A stretch of 64,000 nucleotides of DNA from Candidatus Synoicihabitans palmerolidicus (GTDB lineage: Bacteria > Verrucomicrobiota > Verrucomicrobiia > Opitutales > Opitutaceae). Numbering within the stretch: position 1 is the first letter of the stretch; each line of letters starts with the position of its first letter. Positions 8,815 through 20,164 of the stretch are shown here, piece by piece. The notes under the pieces are model-generated. The model was not told the origin of the DNA. It was given only the letters and a program-made list of their open reading frames with translations, and ran no database searches. The stretch covers positions 1,873,001 to 1,937,000 of the forward strand of contig JAGGDC010000001.1 in assembly GCA_020809425.1 (NCBI GenBank), read 5' to 3'. Both the position numbers and the translations under genes were made by a program.

Positions 8815-9894
8815 CTAAGCGGGTTGTTGCTGAGAAAGGCAATGCAACGTCCCCAAACCCCAAATAAGTGCGCTGCAATCGATTGGCACTACGTCGCGCC
8901 CGGGAAACCAACTCCCGATGATCGAACAAGCTTCCGCATCCCGCCGTGGTTGTTGAAAGGTCGGGACCAGCACTGCCCCGTTCACGATAAGAAAATTGGC
9001 ATAACTCGCCGGCACTTGCACCCCTTTAATTATCACCGGTTTGGGTATGGGGAGCTCAACGACTTCGATCGGTTTCCCCTGCATGGTCCGAAAATCCAGC
9101 ATGCGCTCCCGGTTGGCTGCAAACAGTTTGTGGTTTGGACTACGTCGATTTTTCTCCACGCAGGTAATCAGTCCGTCCGGCTTGAAAAACCGGGCGATGT
9201 CATCGATGTGGCCGTCGGTATCGTCGCCGACGATGCCTTTCCCCAACCAAAGGATACGCCGCACACCGAGGTAATCCTTGAGCGCCTGTTCGATCTCTTT
9301 TCGTGTCAGATCCGGATTGCGGTTCGGGTGCAGCAGGCACTGCTCCGTCGTCAACAAAAGCCCTCTCCCATTTACATCGATCGACCCGCCTTCCAATACC
9401 ATCGATTTCTCAAATCGTGGCATGCCCAAGGCTAGCGCGACCGATGGCGGGATTTCGTTATCCAAATCAAACGGTGGATACTTCCCGCCCCACGCATTGT
9501 GCATCCAATCGGTCAAAGCCACTTCTCCGCTCTTACGATGTTTCACAAATATCGGGCCGTGATCCCTACACCACGCGTCGTTGGTCGGATGATCATAAAA
9601 CTCGACGCGTTCCATCACCGCTCCGGCCTTGGTGCACAATCGTTTCGCCCGCTCCTGCAACGGTGCTCCACAATTGATACGCACCATCTCATAACGGCTG
9701 ATCGCCGCCACGTAGCCCGCAAAGGTGGCCGGTATAGTCCGAAACAAACCCGGCCAGGAAGCCTTCTTATGCGGCCACGACAGCCACACCGCCTCCTGCG
9801 GTTCCCACTCCGCCGGCATGCGAAATCCGAGCTTGGTGGGCGTCAGGACCTCCGTATCCATATCCTGACGACGTGAAGTCGCGGTGGCAGCCAT
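8815..9894 (-). CDS. aguA: Agmatine deiminase
   Basis: 359 aa; FRMPAEWEPQEAVWLSWPHKKASW, NDAWCRDHGPIFV, GGSIDVNGRGLLLTTEQCLL, GDDTDGHIDDIARF. Confidence 0.95.
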   Translation of the reverse strand: MAATATSRRQDMDTEVLTPTKLGFRMPAEWEPQEAVWLSWPHKKASWPGLFRTIPATFAGYVAAISRYEMVRINCGAPLQERAKRLCTKAGAVMERVEFYDHPTNDAWCRDHGPIFVKHRKSGEVALTDWMHNAWGGKYPPFDLDNEIPPSVALALGMPRFEKSMVLEGGSIDVNGRGLLLTTEQCLLHPNRNPDLTRKEIEQALKDYLGVRRILWLGKGIVGDDTDGHIDDIARFFKPDGLITCVEKNRRSPNHKLFAANRERMLDFRTMQGKPIEVVELPIPKPVIIKGVQVPASYANFLIVNGAVLVPTFQQPRRDAEACSIIGSWFPGRDVVPIDCSALIWGLGTLHCLSQQQPA

Positions 9895-9897
9895 GGT

Positions 9898-10782
9898 TCA
9901 GACGCGGTCGATAAACCGTTTGGTGATATCCCCGTAGGCGTCAATCCGACGGTCACGCAGGAACGGCCAGTGCGTGCGGGTCACATCCACTTTATCCAAT
10001 TCCACCGGCACCAATAGAATCTCCTCTCGGTCCACCGAAGCCTTGGCCAGGATCTGACCACTGGTCCCGGCCACGAAACTTTGTCCCCAAAATTCAATGC
10101 CATCGCCCCCGATCGGCGTCTCGAGCCCCACCCGGTTGATCGCCGCCACATAGCACCCATTGGCCACCGCGTGACTGCGTTGAATTATCTCCCATGCCCC
10201 ATGCTGATTCTCCCCGTATTCAGCTTTCTCTGACGGATGCCAACCAATCGCGGTCGGATAGAACAAAATCTCCGCGCCTTGCAATGCCGTCAAACGGGCG
10301 CCTTCAGGATACCACTGATCCCAGCATACCAGCACTCCGATCCGACCAAATTTTGTGTCCCACGCGCGGAATCCCGTGTCGCCCGGCGTGAAGTAGAACT
10401 TCTCATAAAACAAGGGATCATCTGGAATGTGCATCTTGCGATAAATGCCCAGCAACGAACCGTCCGCATCGATGATCACCGCCGTATTGTGATACAGCCC
10501 CGAAGCACGCTTCTCGAACAACGAAACTACGATCACCACTCCATGTTTCTTGGCGATCTTTTGAAATGCTTTCGTGCTCGGTCCGGGAATCGACTCCGCC
10601 AGGAGGAAATTGTCGTGGTCTTCGTTCTGGCAGAAATACTGCGAACGAAACAACTCCTGTGTACAGATGATCTTCGCCCCCTGCTTGGCCGCCTTTTCGG
10701 TCAACGCCAACGTCTTCTTAAAATTGGCCTTGGGGTCGCCAGTACAGACGTGCTGGAGCAGTCCTAGTGTAACTTTGCGCAT
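9898..10782 (-). CDS. aguB: N-carbamoylputrescine amidase (nitrilase superfamily)
   Basis: 294 aa; ICTQELFRSQYFCQNED, YRKMHIPDDPLFYEKFYFTPGDTGFRAWDTKFGRIGVLVCWDQWYPE; adjacent to aguA. Confidence 0.95.
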   Translation of the reverse strand: MRKVTLGLLQHVCTGDPKANFKKTLALTEKAAKQGAKIICTQELFRSQYFCQNEDHDNFLLAESIPGPSTKAFQKIAKKHGVVIVVSLFEKRASGLYHNTAVIIDADGSLLGIYRKMHIPDDPLFYEKFYFTPGDTGFRAWDTKFGRIGVLVCWDQWYPEGARLTALQGAEILFYPTAIGWHPSEKAEYGENQHGAWEIIQRSHAVANGCYVAAINRVGLETPIGGDGIEFWGQSFVAGTSGQILAKASVDREEILLVPVELDKVDVTRTHWPFLRDRRIDAYGDITKRFIDRV

Positions 10783-10810
10783 GACGAATAACTACCGGGA
10801 TTAACGTCAG

Positions 10811-11737
10811 TTAATTGACGATTTTGTTGAGCGGATACTCCACGATTCCCTCAGCCCCCAGATCGATCAACTTCGGGATCAACTCCCGTGCATCACTCTC
10901 CGGGATCACCGTCTCCACCGCACACCAATTTTCAACGGTGAGCGGAGATACCGTGAGCCCACGCATTGAAGGCAGGATCTCCTGCACTGCTGCGATCCGT
11001 GATTTTTCAAGATTCATCTTCAGGCCCACCTTGTTCTCTGCCTGCAACGCCCCCTGCAACAGCATCGCGATGGTCTCGATCTTCTTTCTTTTGGCCGGAT
11101 TCTCCCAACTCGTCTTGTTGGCAATCAGTTTGGTGTTGGTTGCCAACAAGGTGTCCACAATCCGCAACTTGTTGGCGCGAAGTGAAGACCCTGTCTCGGT
11201 GATGTCGACGATCGCATCCACCAAATCAGGCACCTTCACTTCGGTCGCTCCCCAGGAAAACTCGACCTTGGCATCGATGCCTTTGTCCGCGAAATAGCGC
11301 TTCACCGTGCCCATCAATTCCGTGGCGACCCGCTTGCCCGCCAAATCTTCCGGCTTTTGCACATCCGAAGACTCCGGAACACACAACACCCAACGAGACT
11401 TCAAGGTCGATGCCCGACTGTAGATCAAATCGCACACTTCCACGACATCCGATTCATTTTCCAGCACCCAGTCATGGCCCGTGAGTCCACAATCGAAAAA
11501 ACCGTGCTCCACATATCGGCTCACTTCCTGGGCACGCACAAAGCGGCCATCGAGTTCCGGATCGTCGATCGATGGACAATACGAACGAGAGCTCGTGGTA
11601 ATCTTCCAGCCCGCCTTGGCGAACAGGGATTTGGTTGACTCCTCGAGACTGCCCTTGGGCAAACCGAGCATGAGCAATGGTGTGGATGCAGACACTCCTG
11701 AAACCGCACACCTCCGCTCCTCCGCCTTCAATCCCAA
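10811..11737 (-). CDS. hisG: ATP phosphoribosyltransferase, long form
   Basis: 308 aa; LGLPKGSLEESTKSLF, DCGLTGHDWVLEN, VDAIVDITETGSSLRANKLRI; HisG_C-like tail. Confidence 0.93.
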   Translation of the reverse strand: MGLKAEERRCAVSGVSASTPLLMLGLPKGSLEESTKSLFAKAGWKITTSSRSYCPSIDDPELDGRFVRAQEVSRYVEHGFFDCGLTGHDWVLENESDVVEVCDLIYSRASTLKSRWVLCVPESSDVQKPEDLAGKRVATELMGTVKRYFADKGIDAKVEFSWGATEVKVPDLVDAIVDITETGSSLRANKLRIVDTLLATNTKLIANKTSWENPAKRKKIETIAMLLQGALQAENKVGLKMNLEKSRIAAVQEILPSMRGLTVSPLTVENWCAVETVIPESDARELIPKLIDLGAEGIVEYPLNKIVN

Positions 11738-11924
11738 TCTTATCTCATCCCGACGGGCAACGGTACCTCCGATCCTGCATTAATCCCCTCCGCAAACGAC
11801 TATTCTACTGCTTTGATCAATATAGTTCACCACCAGGGTCGATCGAATGAGATGAATCTTTCTCTATGAGTCCAGGTATCCCCCACTTTGCTGGCTCCCC
11901 TTCCATTTGTGAAAAACGCTACCA

Positions 11925-12696
11925 GTGCTAACACTGGCCGGTAATACCCCCTCTGAAAAACCATGCGGCCAGAACCATAAGCCGATAATCCTTATTGTGG
12001 AGGATGAGGAAGAGCTCGCCAAACTAATCTCCGTTCATTTGGAAGAGGTCGGGATGCAGCCCAAATCTGCGGACGCGCCGCCCACGCCACCCGTTTCTTC
12101 ACCCGCAATTTCGCCAACTTGATGTTGCTCGACATCAATCTTCCAGACCAATCCGGATTCACTCTGATCGAGGAGCTCCGCCGTGAGGATATTGCGATTC
12201 CCACCATATTCCTGACAGGAAACGCCCTCGAAACTAATAAAAGCAGGGGCTTGGAACTTGGCGGAGACGACTACATCATGAAACCATTTGGCTACGCCGA
12301 ACTCATTGCCCGCATCCGCGCCGTGCTTCGCCGTTCCGAATCCTGCGATGACCTTAAGGTAACCAAGAATGCACGCGTGAGTGACCAGCCGTTCGAAGTT
12401 TGCGGCGGCACCGTTCATCCTGGCCGTCTCGAGATTCATTTTGACGACCGAATCGAGAATATCGGCCGTAAGGAACTGGGATCCTCGCGTACCTCCATGC
12501 ACACGAGGGCATCGTCATCACTCGCAAGGCACTTATCCATTCAGTTTGGGGAATACATGCCGATGTGAAGAGCCGTTCCTTGGACCAATACATCGTCAAA
12601 GTCCGCGATCTGTTCAAACGCAAGGGCCACAGTTTGGACTCGTTCCGCACCGTCCATGGGGTGGGCTCCACGAACAGTGTCGAAGCGGGCTCTTGA
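11925..12696 (+). pseudogene. OmpR-type response regulator, two frameshifts
   Basis: PIILIVEDEEELAKLISVHLEEVG | MMLLDINLPDQSGFTLIEELRR...DYIMKPFGYAELIARIRAVLRR | ...RKALIHSVWGIHADVKSRSLDQYIVKVRDLFKRKGHSLDSFRTVHGVG*. Confidence 0.82.
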
Positions 12697-12884
12697 GCCC
12701 AGCCCTCTGATCCTCCACTCGCTCAATCAAATTCCCTTCCGACTCCGCTTGGCCGCCTCATTTCTCTTAGCGCCGCTCCTTCATCGATTATTTGGGTCAG
12801 ACACTTTTCGCGCTCCGCTAGTTTTACTTTCACTTTTTCTGGGACCAGCGCGAAGCGTGCTCACCTGGCTGCTCATAGTGTCGA

Positions 12885-15800
12885 GTGGCTCATATCTGTC
12901 TGGCTGCGACCATCCCCGCCGCTCCCGCCGGTCAACTCGAAACCGGCGTTCCCCCGTTCAATGTCCTGGGACGGGAAACGTTGGGGAGGGATGCGCTTCC
13001 CTCCGATCTGAAACCAATGCCGGACGGGCGCCTCCTCATCGTCTCTGCCCGGCAACTCGTTTTTGGAGACGGCACCCGCTGGGAAGTCATAAATAGATCC
13101 CCCGACGATCACACCGTTCCTCTGGTCGGCGTCGCCGTCGGTCCCGATGGCCGTATTTATAGCGGCATGCAGGGCGGATTTGGCGAAGTCATATTTTCCC
13201 CCGACGGCACATGGTATTTACAAAAAATAGCGGACTGGCCGGCGGAACTCACCGGTCCCATCGCCGTCCCCGGGCAGTGCGTTCAAATCGGCGACAACTG
13301 GTACTGGCATAGTCAAAGCGGGAAAATTACCAATGGCGTCCTGGCGAATCCGCCCGGATCTTCGGCCGGACCAGTACGATCGAAACCATCTTTAAATTCA
13401 AGGATCGGGTCTATGTCAGCGATCGGGTGGTCGGCCAACTCTTCGACGTCGCCGACGGCGTCTCCACTCCGGTTTTCTCAGACCAAATCATCACCACTGA
13501 TGATTCGTTAACGGCGACGACCCCTTTCTCTGACGATACATTGCTCGTCGACACCTACGGTAGAGGCCTGCAGCTCTTTAATGCCACCTCTCTCACTCCT
13601 TTTTCCACCGAAAGTATCTTCAATCGCACAAGCCGCTTTATCTCCATTCACGCGACCATGGATGATCGGTTCGTCGCCGCCATTGAAGGCTACGGTGTGG
13701 TTTACTTCGACCGCCAAGGTCACGTGATCGATGTCCTCGATCGCACCCGCGATCCTCGTATTTCACGAATTCGACATCTGCTCCCGACTGAGAACGGCGT
13801 ATTTTGGGTCTTGCTCCCCGACGGAATCGCTCGAGTGCCACTCCCCGCCCCATTAACCTCCTTCGAATTCTTACTTTCCGCCGGTATTGACTATGCCTCC
13901 GTCCATCGCCTGGACGAAAATTTGTGGCTGGTCGCCGACGGAAAACTACTACGCGGACACTACGACCGGGACGACCGTCTCATAGATTTCGTTGAGGATT
14001 CGCCTCCCGACTCAACGGTATATTCCATTTCGACCGACACCGGACTCCTGATCACGGGCCCCTTCAGGGCATTTTCTATCGAACCGAGAATACCTGGCAG
14101 CGCTTCCGTCCCGACATCCTTAACTTCCGACTAATGAGTAAGAAAGCAAATTCCGAACAGTGGATCTATGCTGCGTCGAACGAAATCGGTCTCATGCAAG
14201 TCGACGGCGAGGAACTCACCATCCACCGACAATCTGTGCGCGACCTTTTCGGAGTTTTTAAATTCGTCATCGACGATGCCGGCATGATTTGGCTGGAACT
14301 GGGCTCAGGTTTACTGGGCCGTATCGATTCGACCCAAACCGATCTCAACCTGGAACGTTTCGACACAGCCGCTGGCGTGCCAGACAGTTGGGTCCAAGTC
14401 TTTGTCATCGATGGTGTCGCTCGATTTAATATCGCGGATCGGCTTTACCGTTTTGACGAAGCCTCTCGGCATCTCGTGCTCGACGCAAAATTTTCGGATC
14501 AACTACCCGGGTTCGGGCATATCTTCGGACGGCCAGTGCGCGACGCGAAGAACCGACTTTGGATTACCAGTGAAAACCGTATTCACGTTTTCGACACTAC
14601 TACTACCCCTTGGTCCAAGCTTCCATTTGATCTACCTCCGGGCCTGACTTCCTACAATACCATCCCTGAGACCGGTGGCGTCGTTTGGCTGCTCGGAGCT
14701 CATCGTCTGGCTCGATTTAGACTCGGACCGGCAAAGAGCTCGCGCGCCCCCCTCGCCAAACCTTGCTTACACGCCTGGTCCTGCCCCCGTCAGGTCGCAC
14801 GATCTTTACTCCCGATGCGCAAATTCCCCCACTGGCCTATAATGAAAATTCCCTGATCGCCCACTTTCTCGCCCCTAGCGCCGACTTCCAGCCCACTCCT
14901 TTCTTCGAGGCGCGGCTGTCCCCTAATGCACGCTGGGAACCCCAAGGCTCGTCCGGTTCCGCGGTATATAACAACCTACCTGAAGGCGATTATGAGCTCC
15001 AGATTCGCGCACGGTCTGGCGACGCCATTGCTACTCTGGATTCCGTTCGCTTCAGCATCGCTACTCCTTGGGTCCGATCAAATCTCGCCTACCTCGCCTA
15101 TGGAGTCGGCGCGCTTGGGTTAATCGGACTCGTCATTTGGACGTCCACGTTACTTGAACGCCGTGAAAATACTCGCCTTGAGGGGCTCGTTAAACAACAC
15201 ACCCTGGAGCTCCGGCAAACCAACGATCAGCTTGAAGAGCAGGTTCAGGAAATTCGTATCCTATCTCAGGCCATCAATCAAAGTCCGGTCAGCGTTCTCA
15301 TCACCCAGCACGATGGCACCATCCTCTACGCCAATCCTCGAGTGTGTGAGCTAACCGGATACCTTGAGGCTGAATTAATCGGACGCCAAGCTCTCGATCT
15401 TCGTAATTTAACCGACCACTCCGTTAAAAAGGAGGCGATCACCGCGTCGCTTATGCGGGGTGAATCTTGGACTGGAGAGATCCTGAACCGCCACGCCGAC
15501 GGCCGTATCGTCCACGTGCGCTCCACGCTCTCTCCTGTCAACAACCCGGAGCAAAGTGGGCACCTCTATCTCATTTTGGATGAAGACATCACCAGCTGGC
15601 GGGCCGAGCAAGAGCGGCACCGCCTGCTCGAAGACCAACTGTTCCAAGCCCGTAAACTTGAGTCCATCGGTACCCGCGCCGGAGGTATCGCCCACGACTT
15701 CAACAACATTCTCACCGGAATCCTGGGTCACATCGAAGTCGCACTACTGGACGTGGATCCAAGCAACCCTCTGGCCGATGATCTCAAGGACATCCGCCGC

Positions 15801-16512
15801 AACGGCTTGCGTACCAAATATTTGGTGTATCAAATCCTTACTTTTTCTCGCAAGGCAGACTCCAAGCTCGTCCCCATCGATATTTCGGAACCCGTCCGGG
15901 AAGCCTTCAAACTGGTGCGAGCCTCCACCCCTTCATTGGTGGAAATTACCCAAGATATTACGTCTGGCACCGTCCTCGCTGATGCCACCCAAATCCACCA
16001 GATCGTCCGCAACTTGTGCACTAATGCAGCACACGCGCTCGAAGGAAGGCGCGGTCGTATTTCGGTCGAACTCCGGTTCCTTCAGGTCGAGGCTTCCTTG
16101 AGTAATCAAATTTCCGGGCTAAATCCTGGTCCCCACATGGCACTCCCCGTGTCCGACGACGGATCAGGCATGGACAACGATACTCTCGCACGAATCTACG
16201 ACCCATTCTTCACCACCAAAGAGCAAGGCAAAGGTACAGGCCTCGGGTTGTCCATCGGGAAGGGCATCCTCGCGAGTCACCGGGGAGCCCAACGCGTGCG
16301 TAGCAGCCATGATGTCGGCACGACCTTCGAACTCTATTTTCCCTGCTCTAGGGACGCCCTTCCCATCGAGGTTCCCTCGATCGAAGATATTCCTCGAGGT
16401 GACTCTCTGAGAATCCTGATCGTCGATGACGAACCGACTGTAGTGGAATTCGTATCCACACGACTGAAACACTTTGGCTACAATCCCATATACATGCCGC
16501 AGTCCAACACTG
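12885..16512 (+). pseudogene. Hybrid sensor kinase with periplasmic beta-propeller (Reg_prop/Y_Y_Y-like), frameshifted and truncated in the REC domain
   Basis: Propeller-like repeats, then FFEARLSPNARWEPQGSSGSAVYNNLPEGDYELQIRARSGDA, PAS, GGIAHDFNNILTGILGHIEVAL, DDGSGMDNDTLARIYDPFFTTKEQGKGTGLGLS, RILIVDDEPTVVEFVSTRLKHFGYNPIYM ending at the IS30 end. Confidence 0.85.
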
Positions 16513-17757
16513 AGTGCACAGGCTGAGAGGGAGTGGTTCCCTTTCTCCTAATGCACTATAATGAATACTATACGTTTAATATTGGGATTGATGATTGGCG
16601 GGATTGAGGTTGCGGCAGGCCGCAGGAAGGGAGCGGTGAGCAGCTATACACGAGCCAAAGAGAGGACGACCGGCCCGGCAAGCCGGGCCGGTCGTCCTCT
16701 CTTTGGGAAAAACTCCGCGCTGGCGTCGTGGGCGCAGAGCGGAGGATTTGGAGTGGTGGCAAAAATACAACGGCGCATCACCGCCAAGGAACGCGAAGCG
16801 ATTCATGCCGGTTTGGCCCAGGGCAAAAGCGGCGCTCAGCTTGCCGCCGCCCTCGGCCGCGACGCCTCGGTGGTCAATCGCGAGATCACCCGCAACGGCG
16901 GGCGCTCCAGCTACAGCGGCATGGATGCGCAAACTCGCACTTGCCGTCGGCCCAAGTGCGCCGCGCGCAACAAAGTCGCCGACACGCCCGCCTTGCGCGA
17001 CGAGGTGCTGGCCCTGTTTGCCACCGGCGCTACGCCCAAGCAAATCGCAGTCGCCTTGAGACGACGTCATGGCCTTGATCTGACCCGACGCGTGAGCCAC
17101 GAAACCAATCTACGACTTCATCTACGTCCACTCCAAAGGCTCGGTTAAGAAGGAGTTGATCGCTTATTTGCGGCGCAAGAAGCCCCGGCGCAGTCCCGCC
17201 CCTCGCGCCAAGGGCAAGCTCTCGGGCCAGTTGCCGGGCGCGATCAATATCGGCGAGCGACCTGTTGAGGTGGAGCGCCGGGAGGTGCCCGGACACTGGG
17301 AGGCCGACTTGGTCATGGGTGCGGGCAATCGCACCGTCATTTTGGTCATCACCGAACGGGTCTCCCGCTACGTGATGATCGTCCCGTTGGGCGGCGCCAA
17401 AGACGCGATCAACGTCGCCCGCGCTCTCATCCGGGCCTTCAAACGCCTGCCCGCCCACCTGCGCAAGACCCTCACCTACGACAACGGCCGCGAAATGGCC
17501 CAACATGCCGCCTTCTCCCTGGCCACAAAAGTGACGGTCTACTTCTGCAATCCACACAGCCCTTGGCAGCGCGGTGCGGTCGCGAATATCAACGGTCTGA
17601 TCCGGGAATACTTCCCTAAAGGCATCGACTTTAACACCGTCACCAAAGGCCAAATCGCCAAAGCGGAGTGGCTACTCAATAATCTCCCTCGCATCGGGCT
17701 CGACGGACAGTCTCCCGCTGAAGTCTTTCATGCTATTATACAAAAGGACTGTGCACT
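16513..17757 (+). mobile_element. IS30-family element, copy A
   Basis: Short inverted ends AGTGCACAG...CTGTGCACT flank an IS30-type transposase. Confidence 0.8.
16655..16706. repeat. 52-nt palindrome (25-bp perfect arms, AA spacer) in the IS30 leader
   Basis: CCAAAGAGAGGACGACCGGCCCGGC AA GCCGGGCCGGTCGTCCTCTCTTTGG, arms 16655-16679 and 16682-16706. Confidence 0.97.
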
Positions 17758-17767
17758 AGCTGCTTGA
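16756..17767 (+). pseudogene. IS30-family transposase, frameshifted near 17095
   Basis: RRITAKEREAIHAGLAQGKSGAQLAAALGRDASVVNREITRNGG then, in another frame, VEVERREVPGHWEADLVMGAGNRTVILVITERVSRYVMI...PHSPWQRGAVANINGLIREYFPKG. Confidence 0.9.
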
Positions 17768-19049
17768 CGCCGCCCTTTGTCCGCAAACGCCAACCCGGCG
17801 ATGAACAGGCTCACCGTGAAACCCACGCCACCGATCAATCCCGCGCCCACGATGTGCCGCCAGGCTACGCCACGCGGCAGCGCCGCCCAACCCAGTCGCA
17901 CCGCCAGCCAGGCAAAACCAGTCACGCCCGCCACTTTGCCGACGAGTCAACCCGCCATCACGCCCCACGTCACGGCACTGGTGAAAGCCTGCCGGGCAAA
18001 CTCCGCCGAAAGCGCCACGCCGGCGTTCACCAACGCAAAGACCGGCAGCACCAAATAACTCGTCCATGGATGAACCATGCGTTCCAGCCGCTCCAGCGGC
18101 GATTCCGTCTGGCGGACCAGTTCTTCGATGCGTCCGAGAATGACTTCGTCCCGCTCCGATTTCTCGGTGTCCAACGCATCGCGCACGTCCGGCAGCATGC
18201 CCCGCACGGTTTCCACAAAAGTGCTCCGGCGCCCCGACTACCTCGCCGGCGTGATCGCGCCGAGAATCACTCCGGCAATCGTCGCATGCACGCCCGATTT
18301 GAGCATCGCCGCCCAAAAGAGGACCGCCGGAAACAAATAGGCCAGGGTCGAGCGAAACCCCAACCAGCGCATGGCGAGCATCAGCCCCAAAACCGCGACC
18401 GCCACCCCCATCGCCGGCAGGGAGAAATGCGCGGTGTAGTAAACTGCAATCACCACGATCAAGCCCACGTCATCGGCGATCGCCAACGTGAGCAGGAACA
18501 GCCGCCGCGATGCGGGCACGCGGTTGCCCAGCAGCGCGAGAATGGCGACGGCAAACGCGATATCGGTCGCCATGGGAATGCCCCAACCCGCCGCGCCCGT
18601 TCCGCCGAAATTCACGGCAAAATAAATTCCGGCCGGCAGCATCATTCCGCCCAGAGCCGCCGCCACCGGCAGCGCGGCCGTGCGCGCGTCCGACAGGTCG
18701 CCGTCGACCAGCTCGCGTTTGATCTCCAGCGCCACCACAAAAAAGAACACGGCCATCAGCCCGTCGTTGCTCCAATGCTGCAAGTCCAGCGCGAGCGAGA
18801 AGGCGCCGATTCGCAGGGAGACCGACGTATCGCGGAGGGCAAAATACGACGGGCTCCACGGCGAGTTGGCCCAACCAGAGCGGCGACCGCGCAGACCAGC
18901 AGGAGCGCGCCGCTGATCGTTTCGCTGTAGATAAATCGCTCGGCCGGGAGCAGCACCTGCCGATTCAGCGACGAGTGTGCGGCGCGCACCTCGCGCATCC
19001 CGCGCGTGTGCGCCGGCCCAGACGCGTTCGATGATTCCGGTTCGCTCAC
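17758..19049 (-). pseudogene. nhaA: Na+/H+ antiporter NhaA, frameshifted and 3'-truncated by IS30
   Basis: [126 protein letters not shown] in three frames. Confidence 0.92.
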
Positions 19050-20164
19050 TGCGGGGTGCTGGTAGGTCCATCGCCATCGGCCGGTGCGCCGGCGGGCAGA
19101 TGCTCGGGCACATCCAGGCGAGCGACCCCGATCCGGCTATCGGCCATGCCGTAATAGACATCCATGCGATCCGGCTGACCGAGATCATCGCGACGGTCGA
19201 TACCCGTGGGGAACACCACATTGGAAACGGTGCCGCTACATTCCTCTTTCAACCGCAGGGCCAACACCGGCTCCACCGAACGATAGAGGATCGTGCGCGG
19301 ATGGTCCGGCGAAAGCACCATCACGCCGGCGGAGTAACTCAGCGGGTGTTCATTCGGACCCGACTCCGGCAGTTCCTGCACCTCGTGATCAAGGATCAGC
19401 CAGCCGTGCCGGGTCAGGATGGGCGGAGTGCCGCCGCCGATCTTGAGCATCTCCCACGGCTACACCGGCGTCGCCAGCCGGTGATGGGAGTTAAAGAGGC
19501 TAAGCTGCTGCGCTTCGAAACCGTCCAAGGCCATCGGACAATAGGAAATCCAGAGGCTCTCATGGTCGAGGTCCACCACATGGGCGTCCGCGTCCAGCGC
19601 GGTTTCCTCGGGACGCGTGCCGCGAAACAACGGTCGATGTAGGATGGCCATCTGCAGTTGCCCGCAGTGGTTGGGGATGGCCACCGGGAAGACGCTGGCG
19701 TCCTTGTTGTCCACGTGGACAAAATCGACGCCACGATATGGCTCAAACGTCGCGAGCCCAAGCCGCTTCCAGTGTAACAGATCTTCGGATACCGCAAGCG
19801 CGATGCGGGGTCCGTCCGGCGAATGGCCGGTGTAAGTCATCACAGAGCGCTGAATCCGCTCCACGAACGTGATGCGAGGATCCTCGCAGCCACCGCGACC
19901 ATCCGGCCACCGCTCGTAGTCGGCTTCCGGTTCCAGCGCGATGCCCAGTCGCTCGACCCCACAGGGATCGCCTGCGTCGTCGAATTTCACCCGGGCGATA
20001 CCAATGCGGGAATAGTTCCCCTTGGCGACGAGTCTGGGGAACAGATACAGCTGGCCATCCGGACCTCTCATCGCCGCGGGATTCAAGGTCCCTTCGACCT
20101 CGGAGGCATTGCCGGGCTCCGGTTCCATGATGACGCCGAGTCGTTTGAGTGGAAAATCACTCAC
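19046..20164 (-). pseudogene. GH130-family glycoside phosphorylase-like, one frameshift
   Basis: EGTLNPAAMRGPDGQLYLFPRLVAKGNYSRIGIA, EDPRITFVERIQRSVMTYTGHSPDGPRIALAVSEDLLHW | GGTPPILTRHGWLILDHEV...YSAGVMVLSPDHPRTILYRS...VVFPTGIDRRDDLGQPDRMDVYYGMADSRIGVARLDV. Confidence 0.87.
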
